From contig CP036432.1 of the NCBI GenBank assembly GCA_007753675.1, forward strand, positions 8,930,233-8,994,232: a stretch of 64,000 bases of DNA, in the 5' to 3' direction. Below are positions 24,925 through 32,945 of the stretch, in pieces. The position numbers and the translations under genes are program-made. The DNA is from Stieleria magnilauensis. GTDB lineage: Bacteria > Planctomycetota > Planctomycetia > Pirellulales > Pirellulaceae. Each line of letters begins with the position of its first letter. Positions within the stretch are counted from its first letter, which is position 1. The notes beneath the pieces are model-generated. The model had not been told where the DNA came from and ran no database searches. It worked only from the letters and a program-made list of their open reading frames with translations.

Positions 24925-26703
24925 CTACTCAGCTTTCTTGGCCAGGCTACGCAAATGCAGTTCGGTCAACTGATCTTGATCGACCGCTCCGGGAGCCTCG
25001 GTCATCAAGTCTGACGCCTTTTGCGTCTTGGGAAATGCGATCACTTCGCGGATGTTCTCCAAACCGGCCAGCAGCATGACCCAGCGGTCGACCCCCAAGG
25101 CGATCCCGCCGTGGGGTGGTGCACCGAACCGAAGCGCGTTGAGCAGGAACCCGAAACGATCTTCTGCGGTCGCCTCGTCGATCCCCAACAACTCAAACAC
25201 TTTCGATTGTGTTTTCTGGTCGTGAATCCGAATCGTGCCGCCACCGGCTTCGCTGCCGTTGATGACCAAGTCATAGGCTTGGGCGCGACAGGCCTGCGGA
25301 TCGCTATCCAGTTTCTCGAGATCGCTTTTCAGCGGCGCGGTGAAGGGGTGGTGCATCGCCACCCATCGGCCCGATTCCTCGTCGCGTTCGAACATCGGAA
25401 ACTCGGTGACCCAACTGCAATGCAACTGATCGGCATCGTAGAGTTTGAGTTCCGCACCGAGCCGTTTTCGCAGTGCGTACAAGCCCTTGCAGGTGACTTC
25501 CCAACTATCGGCCAGGAACATCAACAAGTCACCGGGCTCGCCGGCCATCAAGCTCTTGATCTCGGCCAGGTGCTCGGCATCAAAGTTCTTCGCCACGGGG
25601 CTCCACAGCGAACCGTCTTCTTCGACGCGGAACCAGGCGAGCCCTTTGGCGCCGAAGTCTTTGACGAATTCGGTCAGCTCGTCGATCTGGCGACGGGAGT
25701 ACTTTTCAGCGGCCCCTTCGGCGCGGATGCCGCGGACGAAATTGCCGGCGTCGGCGGTCGCCCGGAACACGCGAAACTCGGTCTTCTTGGCGACCGAGGT
25801 CACGTCGACGATTTCCATGCCGAATCGCAGGTCGGGCGCGTCGTGGCCGAACCGCCGCATCGCCTCGTCATAGGTCATTCGCGGAAGCGGCAATTTGACT
25901 TCTTTGCCGAGGACGTTCTTGGCCGTTTGAGCCACCAAGCCGTCGATCAAGCCCATGATGTCGTCGGCATCGACGAAGGACATTTCCAGGTCCAACTGGG
26001 TGAATTCGGGCTGGCGATCGGCACGCAAGTCTTCATCACGGAAACACTTTGCGACTTGGACGTAGCGATCGAATCCGGCCACCATCAAAATCTGTTTGTA
26101 CAGCTGCGGGGACTGCGGCAACGCGTAAAAGCTGCCGGGATGCACGCGGCTGGGGACCAGGTAATCGCGTGCGCCCTCGGGTGTGCTGCGTCCCAGAATC
26201 GGCGTCTCGACATCAATGAAATCGTGCTCGGCAAAGTAGTCACGCATCTCTTTGATGATCGTGCTGCGCAGCACCATCGCCCGCAGCATCTCCGGCCGTC
26301 GCAGGTCCAGAAAACGGTACTTCAGCCGCAGGTCTTCACCGGGAAGATCGGCTTGGCCGGGGGTGAACGGCGGCGTCTGACAGGCGTTGAGGATTTCCAG
26401 TTCGGGGCAGCGCACTTCGATCGCCCCGGTCGCCAGCTTGTCGTTGGTTTTGCCTTCCAAGCGATCGGCCACTTTGCCGCGCACCAGAATGACACTTTCC
26501 GCCGGGACATGTCCCGCCGCATCGATCTGAGCCTGATCCGCCTCGGGCGGCCCGATCACGACTTGGGTCAATCCGTATCGGTCCCGCAGATCGATAAACA
26601 CCGCGCCGCCGTGGTCGCGTTTATTCTCAACCCACCCACAAAGAGTGACTTCGGTTCCGACGTGTTCTTTGCGGAGCTCGCCGCAGTTGTGGGTGCGTAG
26701 CAC
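24925..26703 (-). CDS. aspS: aspartyl-tRNA synthetase
   Basis: This class II synthetase charges tRNA-Asp. The N-terminal OB-fold (LCGWVENKRDHGGAVFIDLRD) binds the anticodon, motif 2 is FRDEDLRADRQPEFTQLDLE, a bacterial insertion (GAD) domain follows, and motif 3 is GVDRWVMLLAG. At 592 residues it has the bacterial length. Whether it is discriminating or also charges tRNA-Asn cannot be decided here. It stands alone between the isomerase and the transporter, with an intrinsic terminator upstream separating it from the transporter gene. Confidence 0.95.
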   Translation of the reverse strand: MLRTHNCGELRKEHVGTEVTLCGWVENKRDHGGAVFIDLRDRYGLTQVVIGPPEADQAQIDAAGHVPAESVILVRGKVADRLEGKTNDKLATGAIEVRCPELEILNACQTPPFTPGQADLPGEDLRLKYRFLDLRRPEMLRAMVLRSTIIKEMRDYFAEHDFIDVETPILGRSTPEGARDYLVPSRVHPGSFYALPQSPQLYKQILMVAGFDRYVQVAKCFRDEDLRADRQPEFTQLDLEMSFVDADDIMGLIDGLVAQTAKNVLGKEVKLPLPRMTYDEAMRRFGHDAPDLRFGMEIVDVTSVAKKTEFRVFRATADAGNFVRGIRAEGAAEKYSRRQIDELTEFVKDFGAKGLAWFRVEEDGSLWSPVAKNFDAEHLAEIKSLMAGEPGDLLMFLADSWEVTCKGLYALRKRLGAELKLYDADQLHCSWVTEFPMFERDEESGRWVAMHHPFTAPLKSDLEKLDSDPQACRAQAYDLVINGSEAGGGTIRIHDQKTQSKVFELLGIDEATAEDRFGFLLNALRFGAPPHGGIALGVDRWVMLLAGLENIREVIAFPKTQKASDLMTEAPGAVDQDQLTELHLRSLAKKAE

Positions 26704-26820
26704 GGATCTTGACTAATTCGGGGGGAAGGGAAAGGGGATCAAAACTGCCGATGGGGGCGGATTCTAAACTGTGGCGAGCGAATTGCTTAGGGGCCCCAGG
26801 GCGGCTGGTAAAAATCCAAC

Positions 26821-26856
26821 AAAAAACGCCCCGAATCCGGCTGGAATCGGGGCGTT
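26821..26856 (-). terminator. rho-independent terminator after the MFS gene
   Basis: On the minus strand a 14-bp stem (AACGCCCCGATTCC with GGATTCGGGGCGTT, one mismatch) around AGCC is followed by T6 and GTTGG. It lies 33 bases after the MFS stop and 118 bases before the aspS start, so it keeps the two genes as separate transcripts. Confidence 0.9.
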
Positions 26857-26888
26857 GAACGCGTTTTTGCAAAGACCGGCCGACCGGA

Positions 26889-28409
26889 TCAATACTCGGC
26901 AGGACCCGTCTGGGCGATCTCCTCGGCTTCCTCCGGTGGCACCTGTTTGGGTGCCTTGAATCCGAACAACAAGATCAAATACAGGACCGCCATCGTCGCC
27001 GGGACCAAGGCCGTCACGCGAATCGCCATCCGGCTCCCGTGCAACGTCGCTTCGGCAACCGGCTCGGCATCAACCGATGCGTATTCCTTGTTCTCTTGCC
27101 ACCATTTGTACTGCGCCCGCAACCCCTTGAACTCTTCTTCTTCGATGCGATCGCCGGCGATCTCGACGTCCGAGACGATCGACTCGCCATTGTCGGCAAG
27201 CATCCCCGCCTTGGCACCGTCGATCCCGGTGATCGGAGGGAACACCAAGAACTGGTTCTCGTTGGGCGCTTTGACGCGTTGGAATGTTTCCGGTGCCTGT
27301 TCCTGGATGTACTGCGATGCAAAGTAATCCTGCTTGTAGCCGATCCCCGGGCCGCCGAGCACACCGGCCGACGTCATCCCGACAAATCCCATCAGGGCCA
27401 TCGCGACGGTCGCACTTTGCGGGAACCGCTCGCCAACCACACCCAACATCGTGGGCCACAAGAACGTCTTGCCCAACGCGTAAACCGTGGCGGCGAAGAA
27501 CATGAACGGCACGCTGTCGCCGATGCTGATCAAATAAAGCCCAACGGCACCGGTACAGGCGCTGATCAACAGCAATCCCAACGACGAGATCTTGTGCACG
27601 ATCGGCCCGGCAAAGAAACGCAGCCCGGTCATCAGCAAGGACGTGTAAATGAACAGCGCCGTCCCCAGGAAGGCACTCTTGAGAATCCCACCGGTGATCT
27701 TGTTGATCCAACTGTCGGTCCCCAATTCCACGTACCCGACACAGGCATGAGCGATCAGCAGGATCACAAAGAACGGACCGATCAACTTGGCAAACATCCC
27801 GCCATAGGAAATCGAACCCTGCTGGGCATCGGTCTGCGGAAACGGTTCCTTGACGGAGATGAAGCCGTACATCGCGACGGGGATCAAATACGTCGCCAAC
27901 AGGATTTCCCAACCCACGCTGCCCTTGAGGAACACGATCAGCCCGCCGAGCACGAGTCCGGCCGGCCATCCGGCGTGCAGGATGTTCAAGTAGTGCGTCT
28001 TCTGCTCCGGATAAATCGCCGCGGTCAGCGGGTTGATGACCGCCTCGCAAATGCCGTTGCCGACCGCAAAAATGAACGCCGACCAGAACAAGATGTTGTA
28101 GACCGCGTCCTTGCCCGCCGCATTAAACACCGGCGTGGCCGAAAACAGCATGATCGCCGAGATCAAGTGACAAGCCATCGCGATGACCAACAGCGTCTTG
28201 TAGCCGACAAAATCGACCAGCAAGCCCGCGAACAAAATCACCAGACCAAACCCCAGCAACCCCCCACCGGTGATCTGGCCAAGTTCGGTCATCGTGAACC
28301 CGTACTGCTTTGACCAAACATCTAACAGCCCCGCCCGGACTGCAAATCCGATCCCTGCGGCAATCAGAGTCAGAAACCCTGCGGTGAGAAGCTTTTTCCG
28401 GTTTTCCAT
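26889..28409 (-). CDS. MFS-family transporter
   Basis: The 506-residue protein has about 12 hydrophobic segments and the MFS layout: AGFLTLIAAGIGFAVRAGLL (TM1), GLLGFGLVILFAGLLVDFVG with the loop 2-3 Asp-Gly signature, ILHAGWPAGLVLGGLIVFLK, a central loop (about 195-205), then the second half. A soluble stretch of about 110 residues (GPGIGYKQDYFASQYIQEQA to EYASVDAEPVAEATLHGSR) is inserted before the last helix. It resembles planctomycete sugar/nucleoside-type MFS proteins; the substrate is not known. Confidence 0.83.
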   Translation of the reverse strand: MENRKKLLTAGFLTLIAAGIGFAVRAGLLDVWSKQYGFTMTELGQITGGGLLGFGLVILFAGLLVDFVGYKTLLVIAMACHLISAIMLFSATPVFNAAGKDAVYNILFWSAFIFAVGNGICEAVINPLTAAIYPEQKTHYLNILHAGWPAGLVLGGLIVFLKGSVGWEILLATYLIPVAMYGFISVKEPFPQTDAQQGSISYGGMFAKLIGPFFVILLIAHACVGYVELGTDSWINKITGGILKSAFLGTALFIYTSLLMTGLRFFAGPIVHKISSLGLLLISACTGAVGLYLISIGDSVPFMFFAATVYALGKTFLWPTMLGVVGERFPQSATVAMALMGFVGMTSAGVLGGPGIGYKQDYFASQYIQEQAPETFQRVKAPNENQFLVFPPITGIDGAKAGMLADNGESIVSDVEIAGDRIEEEEFKGLRAQYKWWQENKEYASVDAEPVAEATLHGSRMAIRVTALVPATMAVLYLILLFGFKAPKQVPPEEAEEIAQTGPAEY

Positions 28410-28696
28410 CGTCAGTATCTATACGGGGGGAGGAGAGAATTGGAAGGCGGTCGAGATGCTGCCACTATTGGCCAGCCAAGTCAAGCAATTACGGCGTTAA
28501 ATGACCGAATGCCAAACGTAATCCCCGCGGCCCCCCGTCGCCACTAGCACCCCCGCTATACTCCACGCAGAAGTCAAAAATTGTGTGAAAAGACGCCCCA
28601 CCCGTTGGTGTCTAGCCTTCAGGCGATGCCTCTCGCTGCGAAGCAGCGACCCCAGGCGGCTAAAGCCCAATACCGTTAAGTTAAGCGTCGTTTCCT
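28410..28696. other. gene-free stretch upstream of glutathione peroxidase (left part)
   Basis: Between the divergent MFS and glutathione peroxidase genes there are 484 bases. This left part should include the MFS promoter. It carries GGCTAAAGCCC, repeated in inverted/variant form at 28791-28801 on the other side of a CTAG-bounded palindrome. I see no gene. Confidence 0.4.
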
Positions 28697-28782
28697 CTAG
28701 GGAGGGCCCGTAGGCTCGCGCCAAACGGCTGATCATCGTTTGACATCAGCCGGTTCGCGCCAGCGTCCGGGCCTGAACCTAG
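28697..28782. repeat. CTAG-bounded 86-bp palindromic element, a second family
   Basis: The stretch begins and ends with CTAG. Its arms pair over roughly 35 bases with mismatches: the inner stem is ACGGCTGAT/ATCAGCCGG around CATCGTTTGAC, then GCGCC/GCGCG and GGGCCCG/CGGGCC parts. It has no sequence in common with the 135-150 bp element, but the CTAG boundaries and full palindrome are alike, which suggests insertion at the same kind of target. Confidence 0.65.
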
Positions 28783-28893
28783 TGGTTTTGGGCTAAAGCC
28801 TGCACACCCGCGAAAACGGCCCAACACCTTGACTTTCCACTCAATCTGTAACAATCCTTCCAGTTTCCCACCCCACCCCAACGCGAGTTCCCC

Positions 28894-29472
28894 ATGCGAC
28901 TGATCCTCTCTGCCGTCCTCTGCCTCGGAGCCCTGACCGCCATGTCCCAAGCTGACGAAGCCGCCAGCGGCGAACACAAACACGACCACGAATGCGCCCT
29001 CGATTTCAAGATGAAGGACATCGACGGCAAGCAAGTCGACCTGGAAGACTACGAAGGAAACGTCGTCCTGATCGTCAACACCGCCAGCCAGTGTGGCTTG
29101 ACGCCTCAATATGCGGGCCTGGAAGAGCTGTACGGCAAGTACAAAGAAAAAGGCTTCGTCGTCCTCGGGTTCCCGTGCAACCAATTCGGCAGCCAAGAGC
29201 CCGGCACCGAGGCAGAAATCAAGCAGTTCTGCAACTCACGCTACAACGTGTCCTTCCCCATGTTCAGCAAGATCAATGTCAACGGCGACGACGCCACACC
29301 GCTGTACAAGTACCTGACCAGCAAGGACGTCAAACCGGCCGGGAAAGGAAACGTCAGCTGGAACTTTGAAAAATTCCTGATCGATCGCGAAGGCAACTTG
29401 ATCCACCGCTTCGCCCCACGCACCAAGCCCAGCGACGCTGAGTTGGTCAAAGCGATCGAAGCCCAACTGTAA
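28894..29472 (+). CDS. exported glutathione peroxidase-family protein
   Basis: The 192-residue protein has a signal peptide (1-20) and a short His/Asp-rich stretch (GEHKHDHEC) before a thiol peroxidase fold. The catalytic residues are Cys67 in NTASQCGLTPQY, Gln97 in GFPCNQFG, and Trp156/Asn157 in NVSWNFEKFL. A Cys variant rather than selenocysteine is used. A resolving Cys is probably Cys95 or Cys113, in which case it would use thioredoxin. It lies 154 bases before a superoxide dismutase on the same strand, so this pair would remove peroxide formed from superoxide. Confidence 0.9.
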   Translation: MRLILSAVLCLGALTAMSQADEAASGEHKHDHECALDFKMKDIDGKQVDLEDYEGNVVLIVNTASQCGLTPQYAGLEELYGKYKEKGFVVLGFPCNQFGSQEPGTEAEIKQFCNSRYNVSFPMFSKINVNGDDATPLYKYLTSKDVKPAGKGNVSWNFEKFLIDREGNLIHRFAPRTKPSDAELVKAIEAQL

Positions 29473-29626
29473 ACACGGACGCGGGCCGCCGACCGTGGCG
29501 ACCCTCTTGCGCACGGTTGCCACGGTCGTTATCGTTTTGGACAGAGGTCTCGCCCCCAAGTGTGGGATGAAATCAACGCGAGACGAATCACTGAACAAAC
29601 CACCCTCTACTCGGAGAAAGCTCGCA

Positions 29627-30250
29627 ATGGCTTACTCACTACCCGAACTTCCCTACGCTCTGGACGCCCTGGAACCCCACATCGACGCCAAGACGATGGA
29701 GATCCACCACGGCAAGCACCACAACGCCTACGTGACCAAGGTCAACGCGGCGATCGAAGGGACGGACCTGGAGTCCAAGTCGATCGAAGACCTGATCTCG
29801 GATCTGGCCAGTGTGCCCGCCGACAAACGCGGCGCGGTGCGTAACAACGGCGGCGGACACGCCAACCACTCGCTGTTCTGGACCGTCATGGGCCCCGGCA
29901 AAGGCGGCAGCCCCAGCGGCGACCTGGCCGCGGCGATCGACTCCACCTTCGGCAGCCTGGATGCGATGAAGGAACAGTTCAACAACGCCGCAGCCACCCG
30001 CTTCGGCAGCGGCTGGGCCTGGCTGTACGTCGAAGGCGGAACGCTCAAGGTCGGCAGCACCGCCAACCAAGACAACCCGCTGATGGGCACCGACATCGCC
30101 GGGATCAGCGGCACGCCGATCCTGGGCTTGGACGTTTGGGAGCACGCCTACTACCTGAACTATCAAAACCGCCGTCCCGACTACATCAGCGCGTTCTGGA
30201 ACGTCGTCGATTGGGACGCCGTCGCCGAACGCTTCGCCGCAGCCAAGTAA
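29627..30250 (+). CDS. sodA: superoxide dismutase, Mn-type
   Basis: The 207-residue enzyme converts superoxide to hydrogen peroxide and oxygen. The metal ligands His27, His81, Asp169 and His173 (IHHGKHH, GGGHANHSLFW, LDVWEHAYYLNY) are present. NQDNPL with Gln148 and the GGG before His78 follow the Mn-type pattern rather than the Fe-type. No signal peptide, so it is cytosolic. The ATG at 29627 is preferred over an upstream start at 29495: the extra 44 residues look untranslated, and GGAG precedes the ATG. It follows the glutathione peroxidase gene. Confidence 0.93.
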   Translation: MAYSLPELPYALDALEPHIDAKTMEIHHGKHHNAYVTKVNAAIEGTDLESKSIEDLISDLASVPADKRGAVRNNGGGHANHSLFWTVMGPGKGGSPSGDLAAAIDSTFGSLDAMKEQFNNAAATRFGSGWAWLYVEGGTLKVGSTANQDNPLMGTDIAGISGTPILGLDVWEHAYYLNYQNRRPDYISAFWNVVDWDAVAERFAAAK

Positions 30251-30283
30251 GCAGCAGCCGCGTCAACGGCATCAAGTGAAGAA

Positions 30284-30311
30284 GTGACCCTCCCGAGTGC
30301 GGGAGGGTGAC
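30284..30311. terminator. hairpin after sodA
   Basis: An 11-bp stem (GTGACCCTCCC with GGGAGGGTGAC, one mismatch) with a six-base loop follows the sodA stop by 34 bases. It has no T-run, so it could be a Rho-dependent or 3' stabilising structure. Confidence 0.5.
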
Positions 30312-30664
30312 TGGGGCAAGCCGACAGAGCGTCGACGAGGTGGCGCCGTCCCAGTGCGCGTGCCTTAAGCTCTAATCTGAGAAGACGGTAATCACACGTC
30401 CCGAGGCGAGCGACGGAATTCGAATTGATGCCCCCCACCAATCTCGCCCATCTATCCATCCACCCGACAAGCACTTTCTTACAATTGTCCCTGTCCGCAT
30501 GCGGACGGAGGTTGGGCAGATGAGCAGGGGGGTCAAAAGATTGATTGGTCAAAAAATGGAGTCACCGCGAAGGAACCACTCGTTCGTCCCCAACATTTTT
30601 TGACCACCTGATTTTTTGACCACCCTCCGATGCAAGAACAGACTCGACAAATGTGGTTGAAGCG
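30312..30664. other. intergenic stretch without a recognisable gene
   Basis: About 350 bases between the sodA hairpin and the second copy of the CTAG-bounded element. It holds TTTTTTGACCACCTGATTTT-like A/T-rich spots (30594-30627) but no gene or promoter I can support. Confidence 0.4.
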
Positions 30665-30797
30665 CTAGTATTCAGCCGCACCTTTTTTTTCGGGTAGGCG
30701 GTAGTGGACGAGGCGACGAGTCCTTGCCAATCTGCCGACTACAGAGGACTCGTCGCCTCGTCCACTACCCGAAAATTGAGCTGCGGTAGACTACTAG
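30665..30797. repeat. CTAG-bounded palindromic miniature element, copy 2
   Basis: This 133-bp copy is bounded by CTAG at 30665-30668 and 30794-30797. The two 24-base arms (30700-30723 and 30746-30769) are perfectly complementary around a 22-base loop. The right CTAG contains the TAG stop of the DUF4340 gene (minus strand). From that stop the element reads TAGTCTACCGCAGCTCAATT, matching copies 1 and 3 in content and orientation. The left end has GTATTCAGCCGCACC. On the gene strand the hairpin is followed by A-rich, not U-rich, sequence. Confidence 0.88.
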
Positions 30798-32857
30798 TTC
30801 CCGGGGAAGCCGGGGAACTGCATGTTCTGCATTCCGGGCGGCATAGCGGCCGGATTGGGCGATGACTGACCCGAGGTGTCGAACAACTCTTCGCGGCTGA
30901 TTCGCAGCTTCGAATAGGTCGCTTCGGGGATCACGTAGTACCAATCGGCGAACCGTGCGTTGAGAGCCTGACTGGTCAACCGAGCTTGCTGGAGGTTCTC
31001 CTTTCGCTCTTCCAGCTTGCGCTCGTTTTCCTTGGTGATCTTTTCCTGCACCGCGGCCAACCGCTCCAGCTTCTCCTCTTCGGTTTCTTTGACATCGCTC
31101 GAATCCGGCTCCGGCTTTTCGGCCGGCGCCGTCGTTTCAGCGGCTTTGCTATCGGCGGATTCACTCGCCGCCTTCTCGTCGCCGTCTGCAGGCGATTCAT
31201 CAGCCGCTTGCTCGTCGGCTGCTTCCTGGGCTTCACCGACCGTGGTCGATTCGCCTTCGCCGCTGGCATCGGTCTCGCCGCTGGCGGGCTCGGCGTCGCC
31301 GGAGTCAGCTGCATCAGAGTCAGCGGATTCAGCGGGCTCGCTCGATTCGGCTTCGCCGTCCTGTTCGGCGGTCACTTCCTCGACAGCCTTTTCCGTTTCA
31401 GCTTCTTTCTTCTCATCGCCTTCCTTTTCGCCGTCTTCCTTCGGGGTGGCCGCGTCGTCGGTCGCCGATGGGTCCGCCCCGGCTTCCGACTCGCCTTCTT
31501 TCATTTCCGGCGTAGCAGGGGCGGGCGCTTCGGCCGGGTTCAGTTCCGTCGGCAATGGTTCGTCCGCCGGCGGCGCGGGATTGTCGAGCGCGTCCAATTC
31601 TTCAAGCGTTTGCGGGATCGGTTTCAGTTCAGGCACGGGGAACATCGACTCATCGACGACCGTGCTGACCATCAAGTAACGATTGACGCCGCCGGTAACA
31701 TCGCCCTCGTCGGCCGATGAGGCGTCGCCTTTGTCACCGCCCTTGTCATCGTCGGCGATCCCGCTGATGTTGCCGAACCGCAAGATGTACTTGACGCCTT
31801 CTTTAGTCGTCGCGGTCAGTTCTCCGTTGGCGGACAGGATTTCGATTTCACGATTGGGGCCCAGCGGCACCGGGATGAAACCGCGCCCGGCGAGCTGCGT
31901 GGCGGCTTCCTGATCGGCGGCAAAATCTTTGTCGGCCTTCAAGTTGGCGCTGATGCCTTCGGGTTTTCGATTGACGTCGACGAACTTCAAGTCGTCCAGT
32001 GCGTTGGTCAGGTCATTCAACTTTTGCGAGTTCAGCTCTTTGTCCGGATCAACCGAAACCAGGGTCGGCTCGGCCAACGGATTGGTCTTGTCATATTCCT
32101 TTAGCGCCGTCAGCGACCATGTCGTGCCGTCCTTAGCCAACTCGACGTCGTAGTTCTTCGTCAACGAAACACCTTGCAGACCCAACGAAGCGTTGTAGTC
32201 CTTCAGTTCGACGTTCTCGATATCGATGCTGCTCAACTGCAGCAGGTCTTCTTCGATCCACTCTTGAAATTCGGTCGACAGCGGCGTGTCGTCCAGTTTG
32301 ACCACATAGACCGGATCTTGCCCCGGTTTCCGAACATAGACCTGACCTGCCTGGCCTTTAACTTCGTTGCCGACGATCAGCGAGGCCAGCACCTTTTGCG
32401 AACTGTCCTTGAACGTGACCAGTCGTCCGACCCCTTCATCACCCGGCTCCAGATCTTCCAGTTTCGGTTCCACCACCCCCATCCCGGCGTGATCTTCGGG
32501 GTTGTCGGTCGGCACGTCCAAGACGTCCAGACCGACCAGGGCATTGGCTGCGTCGCGCATCTGCTCGATCGCGTCGGCCGGGTAGCCGCCCTTGGACGGG
32601 ATCGTCCACAGTCCGGACTCGGCGTCCTTGCGGACTTCAAAATTCTTGAGTTCGCCTTGCGCTTCATTGAAGGTGACGATCTTCAAGCTGGCCGCGGTCA
32701 GCGGATCTTTGAACTCGGAAAACAACGGAGTGCCGATCACGTTGCCGATGTTCCCCCCGTCGTCGTTATTGGACGAGGGCCAGGAGACGATCGCAGCGAT
32801 CAGTGCCACCACGACAGCGACGCCCCAGAAAATTCCGGTCTTTTGTGTTTCGTTCAC
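30794..32857 (-). CDS. DUF4340-domain membrane-anchored protein of the Gld-type ABC operon
   Basis: The product has one N-terminal transmembrane helix and a periplasmic DUF4340 region (GLWTIPSKGGYPADAIEQM, WIEEDLLQLSSIDIENVELK), often found next to GldG-type ABC components. Residues from about 420 are an acidic Glu/Ala/Asp/Thr-rich linker of about 200 residues (AESGAD..., EKKEAETEKAVEE...), and the C-terminus is a charged coiled coil with a DWYYVIPEATYSKLRIS segment and a Pro/Gly tail. The GTG at 32857 has GAGAG upstream and starts at the transmembrane helix; a longer version would add 29 unlikely residues. The stop is the TAG of a CTAG-bounded element. Confidence 0.8.
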   Translation of the reverse strand: MNETQKTGIFWGVAVVVALIAAIVSWPSSNNDDGGNIGNVIGTPLFSEFKDPLTAASLKIVTFNEAQGELKNFEVRKDAESGLWTIPSKGGYPADAIEQMRDAANALVGLDVLDVPTDNPEDHAGMGVVEPKLEDLEPGDEGVGRLVTFKDSSQKVLASLIVGNEVKGQAGQVYVRKPGQDPVYVVKLDDTPLSTEFQEWIEEDLLQLSSIDIENVELKDYNASLGLQGVSLTKNYDVELAKDGTTWSLTALKEYDKTNPLAEPTLVSVDPDKELNSQKLNDLTNALDDLKFVDVNRKPEGISANLKADKDFAADQEAATQLAGRGFIPVPLGPNREIEILSANGELTATTKEGVKYILRFGNISGIADDDKGGDKGDASSADEGDVTGGVNRYLMVSTVVDESMFPVPELKPIPQTLEELDALDNPAPPADEPLPTELNPAEAPAPATPEMKEGESEAGADPSATDDAATPKEDGEKEGDEKKEAETEKAVEEVTAEQDGEAESSEPAESADSDAADSGDAEPASGETDASGEGESTTVGEAQEAADEQAADESPADGDEKAASESADSKAAETTAPAEKPEPDSSDVKETEEEKLERLAAVQEKITKENERKLEERKENLQQARLTSQALNARFADWYYVIPEATYSKLRISREELFDTSGQSSPNPAAMPPGMQNMQFPGFPGN

Positions 32858-32945
32858 CGTCAAATCTCTCGTAACGAACTTGTTGACGTTTTTTGTGGAA
32901 AGGTGAGTGCGTGCGGCCGAAAAAGACCGCGACGCTGGGATCAAA

